A DNA stretch of 64,000 bases from Chitinophagaceae bacterium. GTDB taxonomy: Bacteria > Bacteroidota > Bacteroidia > Chitinophagales > Chitinophagaceae. The stretch lies in the NCBI GenBank assembly GCA_004322425.1, contig SCVJ01000022.1, forward strand, positions 28,064 through 92,063, read 5' to 3'. This document shows, piece by piece, positions 1 through 8,519 of the stretch. The translations under genes and the position numbers were made by a program. The notes under the pieces were generated by a model. The model had not been told where the DNA came from. It did no database searches and was given only the letters and a program-made list of their open reading frames with translations. Numbering within the stretch: the stretch's first letter is position 1; each line of letters starts with the position of its first letter.

Positions 1-875
1 TTAATAATCTGTTTTGCAATTAAATAAGAGAGTGTCGAACCTTTGTAACAAACCACTTGCGGAATACCAAACAATGCTGTTTCTAGTGTTGCCGTTCCCG
101 AAGTAACCAATGCCGCTTTTGCTTGCATTACTAAATTATAAGTTTGATTAGTTACAAAGCTCACATTCGAATAATCCTTCAGCAACACATTATAAAAACT
201 GTCTTCAATGCCCGGGGCTTTTGCCACAATAAATTGATAATCGGGAAATGCTGTACTGGCTTTCAGCATAACCGGAAGTTTTTTTAAAATTTCTTGTTTT
301 CTACTTCCAGGTAGTAATGCAATGATTGGTTTTTGTGATAAGGATACTAAGCTGTTTTGTGCTTTGTAATTTTCAATTACTTCTATCAGTGGATGCCCAA
401 CATACTCAACATTCCAACTCCAATTTTTTTCATAGAATTCTTTTTCAAAAGGTAGAATCACCAGCATTTTATCAATACATTTCTTCATCATCTTTACTCT
501 GTTTTCTTTCCAAGCCCAAACTTGCGGAGAAATATAATAGATAACCTTTATGCCTTTTTGTTTTGCCCATTTGGCAATGCGTAAATTAAAACCGGGATAA
601 TCAATTAATATCAACGCATCGGGATGAACGAGTTCAATATCTTGTTTGCAAAATTTAAGATTGTTTATAATTTTAGACAAATTATGTAACACTTCTACAA
701 AACCCATAAAAGCAATATGGCGATAGTGAATCACCAATTCGCCACCGGCTTGTTGCATTTCATCGCCACCCCAACAACGGATAGTTGCTTTGGGATCCAG
801 CTTTTTTATTTCTTTGATTAAATTGCTTCCGTGCAAATCGCCACTGGCTTCTCCTGCTATGATGTAGTATTTCAT
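1..875 (-). CDS. lpxB: Lipid-A-disaccharide synthase, 3' part beyond window start
   Basis: Open minus-strand frame starting at 875 and running off the left edge: [46 protein letters not shown]...[13 protein letters not shown]...[10 protein letters not shown] (LpxB hallmarks). Absent from the ORF track because it has no stop in the window. Confidence 0.95.
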   Translation of the reverse strand, partial: MKYYIIAGEASGDLHGSNLIKEIKKLDPKATIRCWGGDEMQQAGGELVIHYRHIAFMGFVEVLHNLSKIINNLKFCKQDIELVHPDALILIDYPGFNLRIAKWAKQKGIKVIYYISPQVWAWKENRVKMMKKCIDKMLVILPFEKEFYEKNWSWNVEYVGHPLIEVIENYKAQNSLVSLSQKPIIALLPGSRKQEILKKLPVMLKASTAFPDYQFIVAKAPGIEDSFYNVLLKDYSNVSFVTNQTYNLVMQAKAALVTSGTATLETALFGIPQVVCYKGSTLSYLIAKQII

Positions 876-1178
876 TTAAAAAATCTTGAGTAACAAAATA
901 CCAATTCCGTAAATAAGTGTAGTAGCAAAAATTCCTTTGGCGGTATTATCGCGATGAGTATTGATATAAATAGTAAATAATACCGCATTGGCCAACAGGC
1001 AAAGTGAACCAATCGAAGTAATCAATGCGTTGGTGTGAATGAATTCATCTAAGAAAGTGCTAAAATTTAGGAAAGAAAATTTAAAAAAATAAATGACGAG
1101 TAACCCGACAATCGGTCCAAACAAACCCAATAACAAACCCATCGTAAGATTATCTTTTTTAAATAAAAACATTACCAA
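876..1178 (-). CDS. Small hypothetical integral membrane protein between surE and lpxB
   Basis: 100 aa with several hydrophobic segments; start overlaps the surE 3' end by 7 bp and its stop abuts the lpxB start. Confidence 0.7.
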   Translation of the reverse strand: MVMFLFKKDNLTMGLLLGLFGPIVGLLVIYFFKFSFLNFSTFLDEFIHTNALITSIGSLCLLANAVLFTIYINTHRDNTAKGIFATTLIYGIGILLLKIF

Positions 1179-1948
1179 GTTTTTTCAAGTTTATTTTTTA
1201 ATTCATAATTCGTCAAATCAAATTGCACAGGGACAACACTTACATAATTATTGGCCAAAGCCCACACGTCGGTATCTTTTCCTTTGTCAAAATTTACAAA
1301 TTCACCGGTCAACCAATAATATTTTTTGCCGTGCGGATCTTGTCGCTCCACAAAATCTTCAACATATTTTGCATACGCTTGTCGGCAAATTTTTATTCCT
1401 TTAATAAGTTCTTGCGGAATAGCCGGAAAATTAACGTTTAAAACCATGTGCTTGTCTAGTTTTGATTGAAGTAATTTTTCAACAATCATTCGAGCATATT
1501 TTTTAGCGCCACTAAAATCAGCATCTAAACTAAAATCTAAAAGTGAAAATCCTACAGACGGAATACTTTCTATAGCGGCTTCTACAGCAGCTGACATGGT
1601 TCCGGAATAAATTACATTAATACTGTGATTGGCACCGTGGTTAATTCCACTAAGGCATAAATCGGGCTTTCTGTGTAATACTTTATCAACAGCCAATTTT
1701 ACACAATCTACCGGCGTACCTGTACAAGAATAAGCATCTTCAATACCGGGTATTTTTACTTTTTGAAGCCGTAATGGAGATCCAATAGTAATAGCGTGCC
1801 CCATTCCCGACTGAGGTTTATCGGGAGCCACTACAATAATTTTTCCTAAATCTTTTACAGCATCAATTAAATTCAAAATTCCTGGTGCTGTAACGCCATC
1901 ATCATTTGTAATAAGTATAACCGGTTTTTCTTTTTTCCTTTTTGCCAT
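1172..1948 (-). CDS. surE: 5'/3'-nucleotidase SurE
   Basis: KPVILITNDDGVTAPGILNL...VVAPDKPQSGMGHAITI...GTPVDCVKLA...SGINHGANHSINVIYSGTMSAAVEA. Start placed at MAKRKKEKPV (1948) rather than the ORF-track start at 2071. Confidence 0.95.
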   Translation of the reverse strand: MAKRKKEKPVILITNDDGVTAPGILNLIDAVKDLGKIIVVAPDKPQSGMGHAITIGSPLRLQKVKIPGIEDAYSCTGTPVDCVKLAVDKVLHRKPDLCLSGINHGANHSINVIYSGTMSAAVEAAIESIPSVGFSLLDFSLDADFSGAKKYARMIVEKLLQSKLDKHMVLNVNFPAIPQELIKGIKICRQAYAKYVEDFVERQDPHGKKYYWLTGEFVNFDKGKDTDVWALANNYVSVVPVQFDLTNYELKNKLEKTW

Positions 1949-2064
1949 AAATTTTTTGCTACAACAAAAATCATTTCTTTTTTCGGGCATTCCAACAGGA
2001 AGTAAAAAAATATTTTTAAAATCTAAAATAATTAGTAATTTGCAGCTAAACGAATTAGTATTAT

Positions 2065-2814
2065 ATGTCATTTGCCAATCAAAACATGAAATATTTGCGC
2101 AAGTTGCGCGGATGGACTCAACAAGAATTTGCCAATAAACTTCGTATTAAGCAATCACTAATTGGAGCGTACGAAGAAGAAAGAGCCAAGCCCCGAATTG
2201 ATATTTTGGAAGCAGTCTGCGACATTTTCAAACTTTCCATGGATGAAATACTTCGTACAGATTTAAGTGACAATAAAGGAAATTATTTGGCAAAACGCAG
2301 AAGTTTGAAATTAGCGGGTGGACGTCCCGACATCCCTTTTGTTCCGGTAAAAGCAGCGGCAGGATATTTAAATGGTTTTGCCGATCCTGATTATATTGAT
2401 GAGTTAAATACGTTTACACTTCCAATGCTTACCGGTGGAAATTATCGAGCCTTTGAAATCATGGGCGATTCTATGTTACCCACTACGAGTGGCTCTATCA
2501 TCGTTTGTGAAAAGTTAGAAAGCATTGAGGATGCAAAAATGAACCATACGTATATTGTTGTTTCTAAGTCAGACGGAATTGTTTATAAGCGAATAGAAAA
2601 AAACAATCGCATTAAAAATAAGTTGTCATTAATTAGCGATAATCCGGCTTATCATACGTACACTATTAACACAGAAGAAGTGATGGAGCTTTGGCAAGCA
2701 GCAGTAGTTATTAGTAGAGCCGGCTCCCAACAAAGATGGGATATCAATCAGTTGGCTAATATTGTAACTAACCTCCATCAGCAAGTAAGTACTATGAAAA
2801 AGAAAATGAATTAA
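2065..2814 (+). CDS. XRE-family transcriptional regulator with S24 (LexA/CI-like) peptidase domain
   Basis: N-terminal HTH (KYLRKLRGWTQQEFANKLRIKQSLIGAYEEERAKP); C-terminal GDSM serine and YKR lysine; Ala-Gly in VKAAAGYLNG. Confidence 0.88.
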   Translation: MSFANQNMKYLRKLRGWTQQEFANKLRIKQSLIGAYEEERAKPRIDILEAVCDIFKLSMDEILRTDLSDNKGNYLAKRRSLKLAGGRPDIPFVPVKAAAGYLNGFADPDYIDELNTFTLPMLTGGNYRAFEIMGDSMLPTTSGSIIVCEKLESIEDAKMNHTYIVVSKSDGIVYKRIEKNNRIKNKLSLISDNPAYHTYTINTEEVMELWQAAVVISRAGSQQRWDINQLANIVTNLHQQVSTMKKKMN

Positions 2815-3992
2815 TAAACGGCATTAATATTTCCATCCTGCCATTTTATAAAATATATTTTCTTGTTTTCAAAATAGTCCAACACTAATGTTTTTCGATT
2901 TACGACAGGATGAATATCGAAATTTGTAAATACATTAAAATTGCTTGTTGTTAAGTGCGAAGAAAGGTCTGTTTTATATTGACGAAGCAAGTAAGCATAC
3001 TTTAACATTACCTCAAAACCACGGAAAATCATATCGCTCGGACGAGCATACATAGAAAGTTGAAACTGATTGGTAATACTTTGAATCAAACTATTTGACT
3101 TATCAAAATAAAATGGTTGCCCATAATAAAGTGTCATTGTTTTGAAACCGGAAGCCACAAATTCTTTGCTGAATGAATGAAAAGTGGGCATCCCAAAAAC
3201 CGTCAATGGATACAAATCACTTATTGAAGCCAATTGAAAAGTAAGATGTTGGCTAAAAAAATCGTCAAGACTAGCAACTAAGCAAATATTTTGTCCATTA
3301 CTATCAAGTTGTTTCGTGATATTTTCAATGGTGTACTTTTCAGATAAATCAACAAATTTAAATTTTAAAATACCATCTGTCTTCAGTTGATTGTAGTTTG
3401 CTAAATAAGAGGAAATCAATTCTTCGGTTTGTCCTTTTTTTCTGAAAACAAGAATTGTTTTAGTTGGAAACTCTTTCTTTATAAAAGTACAAATTCCTTC
3501 CACATGTGTTTTAAGTGAAGGGTTTAAAAGTACGAACCATGGATTATTACTAACATTTGCATCATTCGGAAGGTTGACATTTATAAATGGAATCTGTTTG
3601 CTTTTAGCAACTGTTGCAATTTGTTGGCTTTCCGAAATTGAAGCATGTGCGATTATTAATTGTAAATCTTTTAAAACCGAATTGGTTAATTGTTGTGCAA
3701 TTGTTTTTTGTTTCGATCTTGTATCAAACACAAATACTTCAAACGGAATATTTTCTCTGCTTAACGAATCGATGGCTAGTTGAATTCCTTCGTAAAATTC
3801 AAGTCCGGGGTTAATAAACTTTGGAAAAATACTGTCGTACCGATAATGATCAGATGCGTCAAATGCGGAATCTAAATATAGCGGAACAAAAATGGCAATC
3901 TTTGTTTTTGAAAACGGTTCAATTTTCTGAGCTTGTACTAGTTGATTACAACTAATGAACACAAAGAAAAATAAAATGAAACACTTTTGCAT
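2811..3992 (-). CDS. Periplasmic-binding-protein-like (ABC substrate-binding / receptor ligand-binding fold) exported protein
   Basis: Signal peptide (FILFFFVFISCNQLVQAQ); KIAIFVPLYLDSAF...GIQLAIDSL...FDTRS...LIIAHASISESQQIATVAKSKQIPFINVNLPND resembles type-1 PBP fold. Confidence 0.7.
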   Translation of the reverse strand: MQKCFILFFFVFISCNQLVQAQKIEPFSKTKIAIFVPLYLDSAFDASDHYRYDSIFPKFINPGLEFYEGIQLAIDSLSRENIPFEVFVFDTRSKQKTIAQQLTNSVLKDLQLIIAHASISESQQIATVAKSKQIPFINVNLPNDANVSNNPWFVLLNPSLKTHVEGICTFIKKEFPTKTILVFRKKGQTEELISSYLANYNQLKTDGILKFKFVDLSEKYTIENITKQLDSNGQNICLVASLDDFFSQHLTFQLASISDLYPLTVFGMPTFHSFSKEFVASGFKTMTLYYGQPFYFDKSNSLIQSITNQFQLSMYARPSDMIFRGFEVMLKYAYLLRQYKTDLSSHLTTSNFNVFTNFDIHPVVNRKTLVLDYFENKKIYFIKWQDGNINAVY

Positions 3993-4028
3993 GACGCAAT
4001 TTATTTAAAGTGCAGTTTCAGAAATTAA

Positions 4029-5564
4029 TTATTCCCATTCAATGGTTGCGGGAGGCTTGCTGCTAATATCGTAAACAACTCGATTGATTCCTTTTACCTG
4101 ATTGATGATTTCGTTGGAAACATTGGCTAAAAAATCAAAAGGCACTTGTGCCCAATCTGCCGTCATTCCATCAACGCTGGTTACGGCCCTAAGTGCTAAC
4201 GTAAATTCATAAGTTCTTTCATCGCCCATAACACCCACACTTTTTACTGGTAAAAGAATAGCACCGGCCTGCCAAATTTTTTCGTATAGATTATGTTTCT
4301 TTAGAGCATTAATAAAAATGGCATCAGCCTCTTGCAATAAAATTATTTTTTCTTCATTTATTTCACCCAAAATACGAATGGCTAAACCAGGGCCGGGAAA
4401 GGGATGGCGATTTATAAGTTCGGTAGGAATTCCTAATTCTAATCCCACTTTTCTTACTTCGTCTTTGAATAAATAACGTAATGGCTCTACTAATTCAAGA
4501 TGCATTTGTTCAGGAAGTCCGCCCACATTGTGGTGAGATTTTATAGTAGCAGCGGGCCCATGAACTGAAATACTTTCAATTACATCGGGATAAATAGTTC
4601 CTTGTCCCAATAATTCAATTCCTTCAAATTTTTTAGCTTGTTCCTGAAATACTTCAATAAACAGTCGACCGATTATTTTTCTTTTTTCTTCAGGATCAGA
4701 TTTTCCAGCTAAAGCGGTATAAAATTTTTCTTTGGCATTGATACCGGTTACATTCAATGCTAGTTGATCGTAAGTAGCCAACACTTCTTCAAACTCATTT
4801 TTCCTAAGCAAGCCATTATCTACAAATATTCCGAACAACTGATCTCCGATGGCTCGATGAATTAATGTGGCCGCTACGGTTGAATCAACACCTCCACTCA
4901 AAGCCATAATTACTTTTCTATTGCCAATTTGTTTTTTTAACATCTCTAAGGTGTCGGAAATAAAATGAGCCGGTGTCCAACTTTGTGAACAACCACAAAT
5001 AGCAACTAAAAAATTTTGTATTATTTTTTTACCATCAACACTATGATACACTTCAGGATGAAATTGTAGACCATAAAGAGGGTTTGATTCTTTACCGCAT
5101 TTTTTAAAAGCAGCAATGGGAATATTTTCAGTTGTTGCAAGCAGCTCAAAATCGGGGGGTAATTCTAATACAGAATCTGCGTGACTCATCCACACTTGAG
5201 AATTATTTGATACTCCTTTAAATAATATATCTTCTTTATTTTTTTTGAGAAAAGCTCTTCCATATTCTCGCTTGCTGCTTTTTTCAACTCGACCACCAAA
5301 TTGTTTTGCAGTTAATTGTGCTCCAAAACAAACTCCGAGCACAGGTAAGCGGCTGATCATAAATGCGATATTAACAGCGGGTGCATTTTGATCGTTTACT
5401 GAAAAAGGAGAACCACTGAGTATAATTCCTTTCAACGAAGAATCGTATTCAAAGTTTTTATTATAAGGAACAATTTCACAATACACATTGGCTTCTCGAA
5501 CAACCCGAGCAATGAGTTGAGTATACTGCGAACCAAAATCAAGAATGAGTATTTTTTCTTTCAT
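4029..5564 (-). CDS. guaA: GMP synthase (glutamine-hydrolysing)
   Basis: [61 protein letters not shown]-terminal [10 protein letters not shown]. Confidence 0.99.
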   Translation of the reverse strand: MKEKILILDFGSQYTQLIARVVREANVYCEIVPYNKNFEYDSSLKGIILSGSPFSVNDQNAPAVNIAFMISRLPVLGVCFGAQLTAKQFGGRVEKSSKREYGRAFLKKNKEDILFKGVSNNSQVWMSHADSVLELPPDFELLATTENIPIAAFKKCGKESNPLYGLQFHPEVYHSVDGKKIIQNFLVAICGCSQSWTPAHFISDTLEMLKKQIGNRKVIMALSGGVDSTVAATLIHRAIGDQLFGIFVDNGLLRKNEFEEVLATYDQLALNVTGINAKEKFYTALAGKSDPEEKRKIIGRLFIEVFQEQAKKFEGIELLGQGTIYPDVIESISVHGPAATIKSHHNVGGLPEQMHLELVEPLRYLFKDEVRKVGLELGIPTELINRHPFPGPGLAIRILGEINEEKIILLQEADAIFINALKKHNLYEKIWQAGAILLPVKSVGVMGDERTYEFTLALRAVTSVDGMTADWAQVPFDFLANVSNEIINQVKGINRVVYDISSKPPATIEWE

Positions 5565-5660
5565 GAAAGTGCGAAGTTAAAGAAAACGATTTGGGTAATT
5601 AAGTTATATTGCAGGAAGACTAAAAGCATTGTAAATACTAATTTTTGAAATCAGAAATTA

Positions 5661-6512
5661 ATGCATTCAGAAAAACATATTGCTATTGTTTGTAATAGAT
5701 TGGCTGGCTCCGGTAGGGCGGTTACATTGGCGAATAAAATTTCTGAAGTACTGAATCAAAAAAAAATTATTCATACATTATTCAACGGAGATTGGCCGAA
5801 AACATTTGAAGGAATTACGAATATATTTATCGTTGGTGGCGATGGTACCTTGAATTATTTTGTAAACCAATATTCCAATATTCAATTACCACTGGCTGTT
5901 TTTAACGGAGGCACAGGTAATGATTTCCATTGGCTACTTTATGGAAAGATTAGTTTTGAGGATCAATTGGAATTAGTCTTAAAGGCAACTCCACGAACTA
6001 TTGATGGCGGTAGATGCAACGATAAGTATTTTATCAATGGGGTAGGCATTGGCTTCGAAGGTGCTGTTGCAAAAAGCCTTACGGGTAAAAAAAAATTACC
6101 GGGAAAAACTTCATTCATGTTGGCCATTCTACAGAAAATATTTTTTTATCGATCTCGGACTTATCAGGTTAAAATTGAAAATGAACAATTCGAAAATACC
6201 TATTTTTTAATTAGTGTGATGAATGGAAAAAGAGCAGGTGGCGGCTTTTATATTGCACCAAATGCTACAATAACCGACGGTCTTTTGGAAGTGGTAATCA
6301 TTAAAAAATTGCACCCGCTAAAAAGATTACGTTGGTTGCCCGTTATAGAAAAAGGAAAACATATGCAGCTTTCGATTGTTGAAAGCAGGAAGATTTCAAA
6401 GATTAACATTCAAAGTAATACAATTATCGAAGCGCATTTGGATGGGGAATATTATGAAGCCGATAAACTTGAAATAGAAATATTAGAAGGGAGATATTTG
6501 TTTTGCTATTAA
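5661..6512 (+). CDS. Diacylglycerol kinase / YegS-like lipid kinase
   Basis: IFIVGGDGTLNYFVNQ, FNGGTGNDFHW, NGVGIGFEGAVA: DAGK catalytic motifs. Confidence 0.88.
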   Translation: MHSEKHIAIVCNRLAGSGRAVTLANKISEVLNQKKIIHTLFNGDWPKTFEGITNIFIVGGDGTLNYFVNQYSNIQLPLAVFNGGTGNDFHWLLYGKISFEDQLELVLKATPRTIDGGRCNDKYFINGVGIGFEGAVAKSLTGKKKLPGKTSFMLAILQKIFFYRSRTYQVKIENEQFENTYFLISVMNGKRAGGGFYIAPNATITDGLLEVVIIKKLHPLKRLRWLPVIEKGKHMQLSIVESRKISKINIQSNTIIEAHLDGEYYEADKLEIEILEGRYLFCY

Positions 6513-6516
6513 AGCA

Positions 6517-6545
6517 TAAAAAAAAGTCCGACATTGTCGGACTCC
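6517..6545 (-). terminator. Intrinsic terminator of the RRM protein gene
   Basis: AGTCCGA-cattg-TCGGACT hairpin, A-tract on + strand (U-tract on - strand transcript), just past the minus-strand stop at 6571. Confidence 0.75.
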
Positions 6546-6570
6546 TTCAAAACAGTTGTATTAATAAAAA

Positions 6571-6957
6571 TTAATATCCGCCGCTGTTGTAGCCACCGCG
6601 ATCACGACCACCACCGTAGCCGCCACCGCCGCCTTTGTTGTAGCCGCCTTTTTTAAAGCCGCCACCACCGCTGTTGCCACCGAAGCTGCGTTTTTTAAAG
6701 CCATCACCACCTTCTTCTTTGGGACGACTTTCGTTAACTACGATGTTGCGACCGTCAAGCTCAGTTCCGTTCAAAGCAGCAATTGCTGCGTTAGCTTGTT
6801 CTGCGGTTGCCATTTCAACAAAACCAAACCCTTTGCTGCGGCCTGTGAATTTGTCGGTAACAATTTTGGCTGAAGTTACTTCGCCATGCTGTGCAAATAA
6901 ATTTTGCAAATCCTGATCTTTCAGGTTCCAGCTTAGATTTCCTGCGTAAATGTTCAT
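6571..6957 (-). CDS. RNA-binding protein: single RRM with glycine-rich C-terminal tail
   Basis: MNIYAGNLSWNLKDQDLQNLF...GRSKGFGFVEM (RNP1) and NIYAGNL (RNP2); tail GGGGFKKGGYNKGGGGGYGGGRDRGGYNSGGY. Confidence 0.95.
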   Translation of the reverse strand: MNIYAGNLSWNLKDQDLQNLFAQHGEVTSAKIVTDKFTGRSKGFGFVEMATAEQANAAIAALNGTELDGRNIVVNESRPKEEGGDGFKKRSFGGNSGGGGFKKGGYNKGGGGGYGGGRDRGGYNSGGY

Positions 6958-7076
6958 TGTTGAGAATTTAATAAAACAAAATAAGTGATCGACAGTAGAC
7001 AGTATGCTATGAACATTTACTTAAAAATAAAAAGTCCAAAGATCTTGTGAGACTGTAAAGAGCACCAAATACGATG

Positions 7077-7108
7077 CAAAGCTAAGCATTTTGATGAATT
7101 TAGTCAAA
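7077..7108 (-). promoter_or_regulatory. Bacteroidetes-type promoter for RRM gene
   Basis: On minus strand: TTTG (7108-7105), 20 nt, TAGCTTTG (7084-7077); matches the -33 TTTG / -7 TAnnTTTG consensus. Predicts a 5' UTR of about 110 nt. Confidence 0.6.
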
Positions 7109-7157
7109 AATTTCTACTTGGTATGTAGTTTACAGAATAGTTGTAGTTATTGGAATG

Positions 7158-7187
7158 AAAAAAACCTCTCATTCTTGAGAGGTTTTT
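7158..7187 (-). terminator. Intrinsic terminator downstream of rplI
   Basis: AAAAACCTCTCA-ttct-TGAGAGGTTTTT perfect hairpin with flanking A/T tracts, just past the rplI stop at 7209. Confidence 0.8.
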
Positions 7188-7208
7188 AGCTTAAAAAGTT
7201 GTCGTAAG

Positions 7209-7655
7209 TTATTCGCTTATTACTTCAAAATCAACAGAAGTAGTTTGGTTATTACCAAAATCGATATGAGCTTTATAAGATCCAATTTCTTTCACTTCGT
7301 CTGTGATGGTTATTTTTTTACGATCAATTTGAAATCCTCTTTGTTCGCTAATTGCACGGCTTATTTGTAAAGTTGTTACACTTCCAAAAATTTTACCACT
7401 CGTACCAGATTTTGCATTTATTTTCAGAGGGGATTCAATCAACTTCGCTATTACGCTACTGATTTCGGCCAACATTATTTCTTCTTTTTTCTTAAGCTGT
7501 TTCAATCTTTCTTCTAACTGCTTCAAGTTGCTTTTACTTGCTTCTACGGCAAGTTTTTTAGGAAAAAGAAAGTTGCGAGCATAACCATTTTTTACTTTTA
7601 CAACCTCGTTAATACCACCTAAATTATCTACATCTTTAATTAATATAATTTCCAT
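7209..7655 (-). CDS. rplI: 50S ribosomal protein L9
   Basis: MEIILIKDVDNLGGINEVVKVKNGYARNFLFPKKLAVEAS. Confidence 0.98.
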   Translation of the reverse strand: MEIILIKDVDNLGGINEVVKVKNGYARNFLFPKKLAVEASKSNLKQLEERLKQLKKKEEIMLAEISSVIAKLIESPLKINAKSGTSGKIFGSVTTLQISRAISEQRGFQIDRKKITITDEVKEIGSYKAHIDFGNNQTTSVDFEVISE

Positions 7656-7725
7656 AACTTTTAGTTTTACTGCCCCAGTCGGCTTTGACTGTCACCCGAA
7701 ATTAATTTTCGAGATTAGAGGAGCA

Positions 7726-7992
7726 TTACTTTAATAAATCGGTTACATAAGGCAATAATGCCACTTGACGGGCTTTTTTTACAGCTTCGCTTACTTTTCG
7801 TTGGTATTTTAAAGAATTACCAGAAAGTCGGCGAGGTAATAATTTGCCTTGTTCGTTTAAAAATCTTTTTAGAAACTCCACATCTTTATAATCGATGTAG
7901 CGGATGCCATATTTTTTAAAGCGACAGAACTTCTTAGGTCTCTTTTCGCTTTTAATGGCGGTTAGGTATCTTATTTCATTTGCCTTTGCCAT
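7726..7992 (-). CDS. rpsR: 30S ribosomal protein S18
   Basis: [61 protein letters not shown]. Confidence 0.98.
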   Translation of the reverse strand: MAKANEIRYLTAIKSEKRPKKFCRFKKYGIRYIDYKDVEFLKRFLNEQGKLLPRRLSGNSLKYQRKVSEAVKKARQVALLPYVTDLLK

Positions 7993-7996
7993 AATT

Positions 7997-8353
7997 TTAT
8001 GCCTCCATTATTTTTTGAGTTCCTGTTTTAACACCACTTTTCTTTTTAAAATTATACTCGACGGCGTATTTATCGAGTTTGGTTGTCATGTGACGTAGTA
8101 CAGACTCATCACGTAGCAATTGAATTTTTAGCTTTTCATTGAAGTCGGATGGCGCTGTAAATTCCATAACCCAATAAAGTCCAGTTGTCTTTTTTTGGAT
8201 TGGATAGGCCAGTGATTTTAATCCCCAAGGATTATCGTGTACAATTTCGCCTTTTACAGATGTAACTAGCGAAGCGTATTTTTTTTGAGCGGCTAAAAAT
8301 TCTTCATCGCTCAACACGGGGGTAAAAATCACCATTAATTCATAATTGTTCAT
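7997..8353 (-). CDS. rpsF: 30S ribosomal protein S6
   Basis: [19 protein letters not shown]...[42 protein letters not shown]; first gene of rpsF-rpsR-rplI. Confidence 0.97.
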   Translation of the reverse strand: MNNYELMVIFTPVLSDEEFLAAQKKYASLVTSVKGEIVHDNPWGLKSLAYPIQKKTTGLYWVMEFTAPSDFNEKLKIQLLRDESVLRHMTTKLDKYAVEYNFKKKSGVKTGTQKIMEA

Positions 8354-8382
8354 TACCCTAGTTTTTAAATTAATAATTCGGT

Positions 8383-8428
8383 TTTCCCAATGGGTCCCGC
8401 AAGCGGGAAATCTGACGAAAACAGATTT
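8383..8428 (-). promoter_or_regulatory. Structured rpsF 5' leader (candidate ribosomal-protein autoregulatory element)
   Basis: AAATCTG-acgaaaa-CAGATTT (8408-8428), CCCG-caag-CGGG (8396-8407), CCC-aat-GGG (8386-8394), plus competing TTTCCC (8383-8388) / GGGAAA (8405-8410). Confidence 0.5.
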
Positions 8429-8435
8429 GGGGCTG

Positions 8436-8443
8436 CAAAGGTA
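8436..8443 (-). promoter_or_regulatory. -7 box of rpsF operon promoter
   Basis: Minus strand TACCTTTG followed by CAGCCCC; matches TAnnTTTG. No well-spaced -33 TTTG seen. Confidence 0.5.
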
Positions 8444-8519
8444 GGGGAATGAGTCTACTTTTTAGAACAATTATTTTATCTTTTTGATGAATTATTCAAT
8501 CCAAAGACCCCTTTTATTT

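Noticed and set aside
326-544. 72-aa plus-strand ORF
   Set aside because: Antisense to lpxB, no family resemblance; the minus-strand frame encodes clear LpxB motifs.
1093-1441. Plus-strand ORFs 1093-1404 and 1223-1441
   Set aside because: Antisense to surE and the small membrane protein; sequences look like reverse-frame artefacts.
6674-6916. 80-aa plus-strand ORF
   Set aside because: Reverse complement of the RRM gene; low-complexity Pro/Ser artefact.
6958-7209. Possible tRNA or small RNA gene in the 250-bp gap
   Set aside because: No cloverleaf or CCA-adjacent acceptor stem visible; region is better explained by promoter, 5' UTR and terminator.
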